Source: a cf. Phormidesmis sp. LEGE 11477
GTDB lineage: Bacteria > Cyanobacteriota > Cyanobacteriia > Phormidesmidales > Phormidesmidaceae
DNA: 37,087 nt
Assembly: GCF_015207105.1 (NCBI RefSeq)
Contig: NZ_JADEXO010000056.1
Coordinates: 1 to 37,087 of the forward strand
Direction of reading: 5' to 3'
Below are positions 25,946-33,323 of the stretch, piece by piece. The notes beneath the pieces are model-generated. The model did not search any database. It saw only the letters and a list, made by a program, of their open reading frames with translations, and was not told the DNA's origin. Each line of letters starts with the position of its first letter. Positions within the stretch are counted from its first letter, which is position 1. Made by a program: the position numbers and the translations under genes.

Positions 25946-26626
25946 CTAGTACGGCGGCTCAGCGGGGCCTTCGTAGCCGCACATGCCGAGGCGCGGTGAG
26001 TTGACGAGTTCTATGGGTTCACCGTAGCTGTGGTGGGGGTGAGTTTCGGCGTGTTTGCCGCATAGGGTGCCCCAGGTCTCATCTTCGTACAGGCATTCGG
26101 TGCAGAGGTGGGTGGCGGGCTGGCCGCATGTGATGCAGGTGTCGGCAGGTGGGTTGTTTCTAGCCATGAGTGCGATCGCCTTACGAGAAAGCGGCTTACC
26201 TTCACGAGCACTGATTCGTTTGATCAAGGTCTCAGACGAAGTACCAAAGTCATAGGTGTGTAGAATTGCGTCAGCGTCGCTAAAAACCTGATCGATAGTG
26301 CGGCTCATGCCAACCGTGTTTTGAAATCCGCCGAGAGAAAATTCGCTGAGATGACCGCAGCATTCTAGCCAGATTACTCTGAGGTAGTTATCGAGATCTT
26401 TGAGTTTCCTGGAGCCGCGCATTTCTAGGTTTAGCCAGAACTCTGGGCGGTAGGCGTCTTGTACGCGCAGGTGATAAAGCGTTTCGCTCGCGGCTTTCTT
26501 CGCGGCTGCTTTTTCTATGGCCGTTTGCCTAGCTTTGCAGCTTGCGAGATGCTTTGACATACCGCCTTTGGAAAGTTCCTTTTCGCAATAGGCGCAGTTA
26601 CCTTTGGATTGTTTTTTTCCAGCCAT
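25946..26626 (-). CDS. Zinc-finger protein with N-terminal CxxC-HxxxC motif, unknown function
   Basis: I do not recognise the full-length family. The 226 residues begin with a probable zinc finger (CAYCEKELSKGGMSKHLASC, 11-30) in a Lys-rich context. A central domain at about 48-145 has YHLRVQDAYRPEFWLNLEMR, then RKLKDLDNYLRVIWLECCGH and LSEFSLGG. The C-terminal cluster CITCGQPATHLCTECLYEDE, then CGKHAETHPHH, looks like a second, MYND- or B-box-like zinc site. The central block is reminiscent of the pRiA4b ORF-3-like fold, which occurs beside mobile elements, but the match is weak. Nucleic-acid or protein binding in the cytoplasm is plausible. It is divergent from the 96-residue antitoxin-like gene and converges on Uma2. 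A frame on the same strand at 26011-26211 is a shadow. Confidence 0.72.
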   Translation of the reverse strand: MAGKKQSKGNCAYCEKELSKGGMSKHLASCKARQTAIEKAAAKKAASETLYHLRVQDAYRPEFWLNLEMRGSRKLKDLDNYLRVIWLECCGHLSEFSLGGFQNTVGMSRTIDQVFSDADAILHTYDFGTSSETLIKRISAREGKPLSRKAIALMARNNPPADTCITCGQPATHLCTECLYEDETWGTLCGKHAETHPHHSYGEPIELVNSPRLGMCGYEGPAEPPY

Positions 26627-26797
26627 GAGTTGCTATTCTGTCTATCGGTTGAATGCTTTTATAGTAGAACGACGTAGGGTCGGTGGATGTGGGGTCGAAG
26701 GGCGAATTCTAGCCAGTGATCTAGTTAGGGGCTACTTCTTTATAATGACTGGAGTGGCAGTTGCGCTATCAGCGTTGGGAGTTCTGAAGGAATAGCA

Positions 26798-27088
26798 ATG
26801 GAAGCGATGATCGAAACGATAGTGAGTAAGCTGCGGCGACTATCAGCAGACAAGCTACAGATCATTTCGGAGTTTGTTAACTTCTTGGAGTGGCAAGAAT
26901 CGCAAGGTGGTAGTGAAGTGGAATCTGCCATGACTATCCTGACTAAGAAGAGTACTAGAGAAGAAAGAATCGCTTTGAATAAGGTGGCGCAGGGCAGGTT
27001 TGCCCATTTACCGAACTCCAGCGAGGATTTTGCGCGGCGTAAGCAGTATGAAATCGACTTAGAAGATCGTCGCCCGAATAATTTGTGA
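26798..27088 (+). CDS. Small antitoxin-like protein (DUF2281/VapB-like)
   Basis: A 96-residue protein. Residues 5-34 (IETIVSKLRRLSADKLQIIS, then EFVNFLEWQE) match the short helical pattern of DUF2281-type proteins, which often act as antitoxins or lie as orphans in cyanobacterial genomes. The remainder is polar and charged (TREERIALNKVAQGRF; ARRKQYEIDLEDRRP). An AAGGA lies 6 nt before the ATG, so the start is good. No toxin gene follows on its own strand. The UPF0175/DUF3368 module lies 20 bp away in the opposite direction, so it may be an orphan or a remnant of another pair. Confidence 0.65.
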   Translation: MEAMIETIVSKLRRLSADKLQIISEFVNFLEWQESQGGSEVESAMTILTKKSTREERIALNKVAQGRFAHLPNSSEDFARRKQYEIDLEDRRPNNL

Positions 27089-27107
27089 CTCGCGCTTACG
27101 AGATAGT

Positions 27108-27590
27108 CTACTCTTCGAGTAGTTGGGATAATAGTGTGGGAGCAATACGAAAGCCCGCTTTCTGACGAAGATCTTCAAGATATGGCTTTAAAGAAAGTAT
27201 GTCTCCCGACTGCTTAGCTTTGAGCAAAATGCCGAGTATACCAGTGACTCTCAAGCCTAAGGACTTTGCAATCTTCCTAGCGTCCCTTTCATCTAGCAAA
27301 GTCCACTCTGCTGAAGTTTCCAAGGCGAGAGCGATCGCCTCTGACTCGCCTGCATCTAGCGTTTGATTTAGTAGCTGAACAATAGATAGATTGTGGACTT
27401 CCACAGGTTGAATCCATCCAGTAGCAACGGCGGTGCGAATGACTTCAGAACCAGGTCTGTCCTCGTCTACCTTTAGTTCTTGCAAGACCATCAGCGGGAC
27501 TTGGATCTGACCAAACTGTTCCCGCAATAGATCGAGCTGGTTGATGATAGCAAGATTCAGGATGGGCGAGGTATTACTGACGATTGGCAT
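27108..27590 (-). CDS. DUF3368 PIN-like toxin
   Basis: A 160-residue protein of the DUF3368 family, distant PIN-domain ribonuclease relatives that act as toxins. Seen: IVSNTSPILNLAIINQLDLL, QVPLMVLQELKVDEDRPGSE, the conserved TLDAGESEAIALALE and LLDERDARKIAKSLGLRVTG, then ILGILLKAKQSG. The first PIN Asp appears as Asn (SNTSP), which is common in this family. The start ATG at 27590 lies inside the end of the UPF0175 gene (17-bp overlap), showing translational coupling with its antitoxin. Predicted cytoplasmic RNA cleavage restrained by the partner; activity is inferred from family only. Confidence 0.88.
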   Translation of the reverse strand: MPIVSNTSPILNLAIINQLDLLREQFGQIQVPLMVLQELKVDEDRPGSEVIRTAVATGWIQPVEVHNLSIVQLLNQTLDAGESEAIALALETSAEWTLLDERDARKIAKSLGLRVTGILGILLKAKQSGDILSLKPYLEDLRQKAGFRIAPTLLSQLLEE

Positions 27591-27828
27591 AATTCAGGTC
27601 ATCTTCTATGTCTTCTTGGCCGTAATGCCTAGCGATGCATTTCTTGCCTAGCAGGTTGCCAAATTCATACTTGTCCATCTGAGCTAACTCCCTAGCCTTG
27701 CCAAAAGAGAGTAGATCCTGCTCGTACAAAGCAGCCGCTAGTACCTGGAAAAGTTCCTGCTCGACACGCTGTTCTGGTAGCCGAATAGCTCGGAGTACGG
27801 AATCTGGGATGGGAAGGCGTAGGCTCAT
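27574..27828 (-). CDS. UPF0175-family antitoxin
   Basis: An 84-residue protein. MSLRLPIPDSVLRAIRLPEQ, then RVEQELFQVLAAALYEQDLL, SFGKARELAQMDKYEFGNLL and GKKCIARHYGQEDIEDDL are the usual UPF0175 blocks: a ribbon-like N-terminus and a helix-turn-helix-like middle. It precedes the DUF3368 toxin and overlaps it by 17 bp, the standard order of this toxin-antitoxin type. Antitoxin-first operons are usually autorepressed from their promoter, here in 27829-28020, which is shared with the pentapeptide-repeat gene. Confidence 0.9.
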   Translation of the reverse strand: MSLRLPIPDSVLRAIRLPEQRVEQELFQVLAAALYEQDLLSFGKARELAQMDKYEFGNLLGKKCIARHYGQEDIEDDLNYANRQ

Positions 27829-28020
27829 GAGTCAGTGCCTGTAGCAACTACATCCTATGTTAAACCTTTAGCTGAGCTGGCGCTGTATGTGGCGCAGGTA
27901 TTGAAGCGCCCATATTTGTGAATAAATCGCTTGCGCTGATTTGGCGAATGCCGTTTACTGATTAGCAAGTAGCGGCTTTGTAAGACGGTGTGGTGATATG
28001 AGCGGGGAGGAACGGCGCAG

Positions 28021-30126
28021 GTGAAAGCTCGGGAGGTATTGCGCCAGTATGCTGCGGGGGAGCGCGACTTTCGCAATGCGAACTTGCGTGGGGTGAACTT
28101 TCAGGAGCAGAACCTGAGCGGGGCGGACTTTAGCGGGGCAGACATCCGCAGTGCGAATTTTACGAACGCGAACCTGCGTGGGGTGAATTTCACACAGACA
28201 CAGGCAGGTTTGCAGAGGCGATGGATGGCTGTGCAGTTGCTACTGATAACGGTGATTGCGGTAGTTGCAGGCTTTTTGCAAGCGATCGCAGGTGCCCTTG
28301 CTGCGTTTTTCCTTGACCCGACGAACTTCAACGGTCTGCTCGAACAGGCTATCGGCTTAGGAACTTATATCTTTCTTATTCTATCTACTCATGCTGCAAT
28401 CACATTTCAAGGATTCACAATTCGAGCCTTGGGCTATGCCTTTATCGTATTCGCAGTCTCAGGCGCAGTTGCAGGCGCAGTTGCAGTCTCAGGCGCAGTT
28501 TCAGGCGCAGCCTCAGGCGCAGGCACAGGCGTTGTCGCATTCGCATTCGCAGTCTCAAGTGCATTCGCAGTTTCATTCGCAATCTCAGGCATAGGCGCAG
28601 TTTCGGGTACGGGCATAGGCACATTCGCAGCTGCAGTCGCAGTCTCAAGCGCAGTCTCAGGCACAGGCGCAGTCATAGGCGCAGTCTCAATTTCAGGCAC
28701 AAGCACAGGCACAGTCTTAGGTGCAATCTCAATCTCGACCTTAGGTCTGCTGCTAAGTCTCTATGTAGGCTGGCGAGTACTAAAAGAGGATGAAAAGTTT
28801 GAGATCGTTCGGGGTGTGGGTCTAGCACTGGCGGCAATAGGCGGCACTTCGTTTCGTGGTGGGAACCTGACTGGAGCAAATTTCTCTAAAGCTAGGCTGA
28901 AAAGCGCTAAGTTTGTTAATTCTTACAAAAGAGAAACAGTTCTTACTTACGTCTGTTGGAAAAGTGTGAGCGGGCTCAATCGGGCTTGTTTGGGCAGATC
29001 TATATTGCAAAACAAGCGAGTGCGAATGCTACTAACCGTTCCTGAAAAGGGCTATAAGCAAGATCTCTGTGACGCAAATCTACGTGGCGCGAATCTCAAT
29101 GGCGTAACGCTAGAAAGTACAAACCTGACTCGCGCTATTCTCCGCGATGCGCTGTTGACAAATACTGTGCTGAAAAATGCGATTCTAACTGAGGCACAGG
29201 CAATAAATGCTGATTTTACGGGAGCTTGCCTCACCGGAGCTACCTTAGAGGCATGGAATATTGACAGTACGACCACACTCAAAAAAATCGACTGTCAATA
29301 CGTCTTTTTGCGCGAAACGCCAGACGCCAGAGGCAACCGCGAACGCCGCCCGCACAACCCCGACAAAGTATTTCAACCTGGCGACTTCGAGAAATTCTTC
29401 AAAGAAATGCTCGACGAAGTACAGATCCTCATTCGCAATGGCATCGATCCGATCGCGTTTCGGGCCGCACTCCAACAACTCATGGAACAGAACCCTGACA
29501 TCACTCAAGATGCAATCAAATCTGTTGCAAAGCAGGGCGAAGACGTGTTGGTAACGCTGCAAGTCCCCGAAGGAACGGATAAGGGAAAAGTTGAACAAGA
29601 TTTTGACAATGGCTATCAGTTAGGACTAACAGAAGGGCGAACGGCGGCGATGCTAGAAAGCGCCCCAAAGTTTGAGAAGCTGGCTTTTTTGCTAGCTGAG
29701 AAAGATATGACCACTATTCAAAGGACTGAAGTGATGACTGGAAACGACCAGAGCCAGCGGATTAACATTCAAGGAAACGTGAATCAGTCGGCAGTGACGC
29801 TAGGAGACAGTAACCAAGTCTCTAATCAAATCAATCAGTTGGGAGAAACTGAGACGCAGGCACAGCTAAAGAATCTACTCAATCAGCTACAGGCCGCGAT
29901 TGAGTCAGAGCCAGCGCTGAGCGAGGAAGAGAAAACAGAGGCGCTGGTAGAAGTGGGAGAGATTGCAGCGGCGGGGCAGTCGCCTACGGATGGGCCGATG
30001 AAGAAGGCAGCGAAGCGATCGCTCAACGCGCTCAAAGGCATCACGCTAGGACTGGATGAAACGACGAAGCTAGCGACCACGGCGAAGGGACTTTTGAATG
30101 CGATCGCCCTTCTTTTCAGTCTCTAA
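28021..30126 (+). CDS. Pentapeptide-repeat membrane protein with small-residue transmembrane array and helical C-terminus
   Basis: A 701-residue mosaic. Residues 16-59 are a first pentapeptide block (ANLRGVNFQEQNLSGADFSG). Two hydrophobic stretches follow at 68-98 and 110-145. Residues 145-240 are almost only Gly, Ala, Val, Ser, Thr, Ile and Phe, coded by a hexamer-like DNA repeat (28451-28740), and look like stacked glycine-zipper helices. More pentapeptide units occur at 276-300 and 349-412. Residues 415-560 form an alpha/beta domain often placed after such repeats in cyanobacteria (FQPGDFEKFFKEMLDEVQIL; QVPEGTDKGKVEQDFDNGYQ). A polar beta segment at 580-607 (INIQGNVNQSAVTLGDSNQV) precedes a helical end with a hydrophobic tail (LLNAIALLFSL). 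GTG start with GGGGAGG 10 nt upstream. Function unknown; a membrane-located scaffold or effector is possible. Confidence 0.85.
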   Translation: MKAREVLRQYAAGERDFRNANLRGVNFQEQNLSGADFSGADIRSANFTNANLRGVNFTQTQAGLQRRWMAVQLLLITVIAVVAGFLQAIAGALAAFFLDPTNFNGLLEQAIGLGTYIFLILSTHAAITFQGFTIRALGYAFIVFAVSGAVAGAVAVSGAVSGAASGAGTGVVAFAFAVSSAFAVSFAISGIGAVSGTGIGTFAAAVAVSSAVSGTGAVIGAVSISGTSTGTVLGAISISTLGLLLSLYVGWRVLKEDEKFEIVRGVGLALAAIGGTSFRGGNLTGANFSKARLKSAKFVNSYKRETVLTYVCWKSVSGLNRACLGRSILQNKRVRMLLTVPEKGYKQDLCDANLRGANLNGVTLESTNLTRAILRDALLTNTVLKNAILTEAQAINADFTGACLTGATLEAWNIDSTTTLKKIDCQYVFLRETPDARGNRERRPHNPDKVFQPGDFEKFFKEMLDEVQILIRNGIDPIAFRAALQQLMEQNPDITQDAIKSVAKQGEDVLVTLQVPEGTDKGKVEQDFDNGYQLGLTEGRTAAMLESAPKFEKLAFLLAEKDMTTIQRTEVMTGNDQSQRINIQGNVNQSAVTLGDSNQVSNQINQLGETETQAQLKNLLNQLQAAIESEPALSEEEKTEALVEVGEIAAAGQSPTDGPMKKAAKRSLNALKGITLGLDETTKLATTAKGLLNAIALLFSL
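28451..28740 (+). repeat. Degenerate hexamer repeat coding the Gly/Ala/Val/Ser transmembrane array
   Basis: Units of the type GCAGTC, TCAGGC, GCAGTT and TTCGCA recur with a 6-bp period, two codons per unit, over about 290 bp. In other frames the same DNA reads as Ser/Gln/Ala- or Leu/Arg-rich runs, which are shadows. Confidence 0.85.
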
Positions 30127-30158
30127 CTCTGTCTAGTCAAACCATTTTGGCCTCTCAA

Positions 30159-31352
30159 TTATACGCCCGTGTCTGCTTTTATATCGACGATCGCACCCTC
30201 CTCAATCCAGCCCTTACTAGCGGCATGCTTCGCGGCATCAACAGTCTCTAAAAACAACAAGAACTCTACCCCCGCTTCACGGATCTCCTCAGCAATCTGT
30301 TCTATCTGCTGATGCCGCGCTTCGTCATCGGGCAGCGCATCTCGAATATACACAGCCATAATTCTACCGGGATAGTCTTTTACGAGCTGAGCGTATATCT
30401 CCGCATCCTTTTGGCCGCTGTCTCCAAACAAAATAAAAGGCATGTCAGGGAAGCGTGACAGCAGCGGATCGATCTGTTCTCGCTTGTGATCGCCATGACT
30501 AAAGGACATCAAATTGGCAGGCGATAGCTCAATATCCCTTAGCAGAATTGGCCCGGTGGGAATGTCGTTATCAACTACAAACTTATCGAACAGATCGTAC
30601 ATGTTCCACGGACTGCTAGATACATAGAAAATAGGATTGCCAGCAAAGCTACCGCCGACTGTCTTACCTTTTTGCAGCGCTTGGTAGAAGGGGGCTACGC
30701 CTGCAAACGGTCGACGGCTACGGGCATTGCCTAGGTAGGCAATGCGAATCATCTCCAAAGGATTATTGGCGGCTGTGTAGACTACCGTGTCGTCAATATC
30801 GCTGATAACGCCGAAGTGAGCAGAAGACGTAACCAGAATGACCTCTCCTTCTGCTGCTACTACCTTTTGCTTTCTGGGCGGCGGATCTAGTAGCTCTATG
30901 TATACCTTGTGCCATATATCCGCTGTACTCAGAGAAGACTCTACGCTCAACTCAGCTTCAAAAAAACCTTCGCCATTGGCTTCAACGGTCTTTTGACAGT
31001 CCCCTATGCAGACTTTGAGCGTGGCATGAGGAACCTCATCACTGTCAAAGCGACGGTACATATTGACAAGATTTTTTGCAACGTTAGCATCTTCTTTGAG
31101 AGATCGGATGCCTTCTTTTTCTAGGACTCGGCCCTTGATGCATATCCTCTCTGGCGTGCCGTACCCTTTGTAAGGCAGAATTCGCAGCGGATCTCGAATG
31201 CCTAGCTTGCCTTCAACTGCCAATACGGCCCGGTCCCAGAAACGATTCACCTGGTTCGCAGTTTTAGAGACGGCTTGTATGAAGTCTGACAAAGCATCTA
31301 CTCCCAACTTTGGATATACATCGTATTGGTTCCCATCTACGAGAAAGATCAT
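30159..31352 (-). CDS. App1-family (DUF2183) phosphatidate phosphatase-like protein
   Basis: A 397-residue protein of the App1/DUF2183 family, HAD-like phosphatases first known from yeast phosphatidate phosphatase. The N-terminal part has LRILPYKGYGTPERICIKGR, the usual beta-rich leader domain. The catalytic core starts at HFGVISDIDDTVVYTAA with Asp185, Asp187 and Thr189 of the DxDxT motif. NPIFYVSSSPWNMYDLFDKF, SFSHGDHKREQIDPLLSRFP and ILFGDSGQKDAEIYAQLVKD complete the HAD motifs. It should hydrolyse phosphatidate or a related phosphate monoester, possibly at the membrane surface; no membrane helix is seen. The start ATG at 31352 has no strong SD. It is the first of an envelope-related gene group extending to 36366. 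Confidence 0.9.
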   Translation of the reverse strand: MIFLVDGNQYDVYPKLGVDALSDFIQAVSKTANQVNRFWDRAVLAVEGKLGIRDPLRILPYKGYGTPERICIKGRVLEKEGIRSLKEDANVAKNLVNMYRRFDSDEVPHATLKVCIGDCQKTVEANGEGFFEAELSVESSLSTADIWHKVYIELLDPPPRKQKVVAAEGEVILVTSSAHFGVISDIDDTVVYTAANNPLEMIRIAYLGNARSRRPFAGVAPFYQALQKGKTVGGSFAGNPIFYVSSSPWNMYDLFDKFVVDNDIPTGPILLRDIELSPANLMSFSHGDHKREQIDPLLSRFPDMPFILFGDSGQKDAEIYAQLVKDYPGRIMAVYIRDALPDDEARHQQIEQIAEEIREAGVEFLLFLETVDAAKHAASKGWIEEGAIVDIKADTGV

Positions 31353-31423
31353 CTCATGATACGAACTTGAGAGGATGTATCCATCAGTTTTTGCCAGAAC
31401 TACCTTTTCCGTCGTGAAGGCGG

Positions 31424-32149
31424 CTAGGGCATAACCGTAACAACCGTCCCGACTTCTACCATCTCATAGAGTTGACGGACGTCTTCGTTATACATACGAA
31501 CGCAGCCGTGAGAGGCAGCAGTGCCGACTGAGTCTCGATTGGGCGTGCCGTGAAAGCCAATCGAGTTGGTGCCATCTGTCCAAAAGGCAATCCAGCGATC
31601 GCCCAAAGGATTGTTCGGGCCGGGCGGCATCACTTCAGAGGTGATTGGATTCGTCCAGCCAGGATCGGTAATTTGGTGAAACACTTCAAACTTGCCGGTG
31701 GGTGTCTCCCAGCCAGCGCGACCAATGGCGACCGGATAGCTAGTTTTTACGGTTTCTCCTTTATAGACATAGACTCTTTTTTCCTCTAGACGAAGCACCA
31801 GGCTAACTGTCTCTGCTTCTGCCGCTGCTTCTGCACCTACAGCAGCTGTATCAGTGGTACCTGTGGGTGCAGAATCTTCTAAGGGCACCGCCACAGGCAC
31901 TGTCTGACGGGAAGGAATAGTCTGTATCAGGTCGCTCAGCGTAGGCCGATTGCCTAAATTTCCTAATACATTTTCTGTCGGGCTTTCTAATACTTGCTTT
32001 GTGAATGCGTACGAAAACTTTGTTGTTTCTAAAGCCTCACCTGGCATCGCAACAGAAACAAGACTTCCACAGATTACGGTTCCAAGTGCTATGACCCAAC
32101 CGCTGTGTGAGGAATGCTCTTGTCTAGAGTGCTTTTGTCTAAAGTCCAT
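31424..32149 (-). CDS. L,D-transpeptidase (YkuD family), secreted or anchored
   Basis: Peptidoglycan cross-linking enzyme that forms 3-3 bonds, or attaches proteins to the wall, in the periplasm. A 241-residue protein with an N-terminal signal or anchor (HSGWVIALGTVICGSLVSVA, 15-34). A linker rich in Ala, Glu and Thr follows (90-113), then the YkuD domain at 115-241: VSLVLRLEEKRVYVYKGETV, PVAIGRAGWETPTGKF, GFHGTPN with His200 and ASHGCVRMYNEDV with catalytic Cys216 (S-H-G-C-x-R). All catalytic residues are present. It lies 71 bp upstream of the App1-type gene on the same strand, so the two may share a transcript. Its promoter region (32150 onward) contains a cluster of dyads. Confidence 0.95.
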   Translation of the reverse strand: MDFRQKHSRQEHSSHSGWVIALGTVICGSLVSVAMPGEALETTKFSYAFTKQVLESPTENVLGNLGNRPTLSDLIQTIPSRQTVPVAVPLEDSAPTGTTDTAAVGAEAAAEAETVSLVLRLEEKRVYVYKGETVKTSYPVAIGRAGWETPTGKFEVFHQITDPGWTNPITSEVMPPGPNNPLGDRWIAFWTDGTNSIGFHGTPNRDSVGTAASHGCVRMYNEDVRQLYEMVEVGTVVTVMP

Positions 32150-32718
32150 AGGTTTGACGAAGCTAAGTAAACTGACGCTGGGCGATCGCTATGACTAGCG
32201 GACTCCATTATAGTTGCGGACAACTACAGTTGGCCAATTGGCCAGTTGATTGCCCTTTGGTATATGTAGACGCTCTCGCGATCGCTACTTTCCTCAAAGA
32301 AGCTCTCATCTTACGGGAGCTGATTTCGACCTAGCACGAACCGCGTGTAAGAGGACATCGCCAGTAAGTGAACATGTCAGAGATATTGAGCTGAAGCGCA
32401 TCAAGCTTTGCATAGGCCGTATAATCCGACACACTCTACCTCCGTGTATACTGGCATGTTTTTTAGTATGTGACAGTTCCTATCTAACGACTTTTCTATC
32501 TGACGGCTGGTTGAATTTATAGAAATATATGTCTTAAGGAATACAAAATCTTTCTATTCAGCTAATTTTTTTCGATTTGTCAGAGATAAACATCGCTTTT
32601 GGTAGAAGGATTAGTACTATAGTGATGCAAGTATTGCTGTGAGCCAGCTCACAAGATGTTGGTGAGCATGACCACTTTACCTGTTGTTTATTGGTTTTCA
32701 CTCAGAAGACAAAGCACT
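32150..32718. other. 569-bp divergent intergenic region with dyads, no gene
   Basis: This region is shared by the L,D-transpeptidase (minus) and the acidic secreted protein (plus). A 90-codon frame at 32250-32522 lacks any recognisable domain and is not called. The part next to the transpeptidase holds the dyad cluster at 32211-32244. The part near 32510-32640 is AT-rich and probably carries the promoter of the acidic gene, but no convincing -35/-10 pair was found. Confidence 0.55.
32211..32244. promoter_or_regulatory. Dyad cluster upstream of the L,D-transpeptidase gene
   Basis: TAGTTG-CGGA-CAACTA (32211-32226) is a perfect 6-bp hairpin. It is followed at once by the 14-bp perfect palindrome TGGCCAATTGGCCA (32231-32244). 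The shared CAACT/AGTTG core allows alternative pairing between the two. The cluster lies 62-95 bp upstream of the transpeptidase start, a position suited to an operator. Confidence 0.55.
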
Positions 32719-33216
32719 ATGCAAACATTGTTTAACAAAACCTTCGCAATTTCTGCGTCACTTCTTTCTATTGCAGGACTTATGTTGGTTGCGCCTCAAA
32801 CGGTGAGCGCGCAGGAAATGTCCGATGCTATAGAAGCCACCGAGACTACTGCGTATGAAGAAGAGACGATCAGTCAGTCTACGGAAGTAGAAGACATCGA
32901 AACCGAAACGGCACCTGGAGCGGTAGACGCAGAAGTCGAAACCATGGATGTGGAGACTGAGGCTGTAGACGCAGAAATCGAAACAGAGACCGAGATCGTA
33001 GATACGGAAGCAGATACCATGGACATGGACACTGAGGTCGTAGATACAGAAACTATGGACGTGGAAACCGAGGTCGTAGATACAGAAACAGAGACTATGG
33101 ACGTAGAAACTGAGGTCGTAGATACCGAGCCCGAAGCGGTAGAAGTGGAAGAAACTGTCGATATCGACGACGATGATGATGAAACTTTCTCCTCTAGTCC
33201 TCGCGCCCTTTGGTAG
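32719..33216 (+). CDS. Secreted acidic repeat protein, unknown function
   Basis: A 165-residue protein with a clear signal peptide (FAISASLLSIAGLMLVAPQT, then VSA before QE), cleaved at about residue 31. The mature part is almost only Glu, Asp, Thr, Val, Met and Ala in diverged units such as MDVETEVVDTETE, ending in VDIDDDDDETFSSSPRALW. It has almost no Lys or Arg, so it is very acidic and probably disordered, and it could bind Ca2+ or other cations at the cell surface. The start at 32719 is chosen because it places the signal peptide at the N-terminus; an ATG at 32656 would add 21 residues. The DNA shows matching short repeats (GAGGTCGTAGATAC). The gene is followed by a strong hairpin (33294-33317). 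Confidence 0.75.
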   Translation: MQTLFNKTFAISASLLSIAGLMLVAPQTVSAQEMSDAIEATETTAYEEETISQSTEVEDIETETAPGAVDAEVETMDVETEAVDAEIETETEIVDTEADTMDMDTEVVDTETMDVETEVVDTETETMDVETEVVDTEPEAVEVEETVDIDDDDDETFSSSPRALW

Positions 33217-33293
33217 GACGATAAAAGCTAAGAAGCTGAAACGATAAAAAACGATAAAAAGCGTTAGTGGCACTTTCAGCCGTAGCAGCTTCA

Positions 33294-33323
33294 GGCACAG
33301 CAAGCAATTGCTGTGCCTTTGTT
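33294..33323 (+). terminator. GNRA-loop hairpin, probable terminator of the acidic-protein gene
   Basis: GGCACAGCAA (33294-33303) pairs perfectly with TTGCTGTGCC (33308-33317) around a GCAA tetraloop, followed by TTTGTT. The 10-bp stem is strong; the T-tract is short. Confidence 0.75.

Noticed and set aside
27855-28076. 73-codon minus-strand frame between the antitoxin and pentapeptide genes
   Set aside because: A basic Arg/Ser-rich translation without a domain, overlapping the start of the pentapeptide gene and the promoter region.
28391-28879. Ser/Gln/Ala-, Leu/Arg- and Thr/Ala/Pro-rich frames over the pentapeptide gene
   Set aside because: These are other-frame readings of the 6-bp repeat that codes the membrane array. 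The 701-codon frame continues through it with clear domains on both sides.
32250-32522. 90-codon plus-strand frame in the divergent intergenic region
   Set aside because: The Cys/Arg-rich translation shows no domain and no SD, and the frame lies across the dyad-rich regulatory region.
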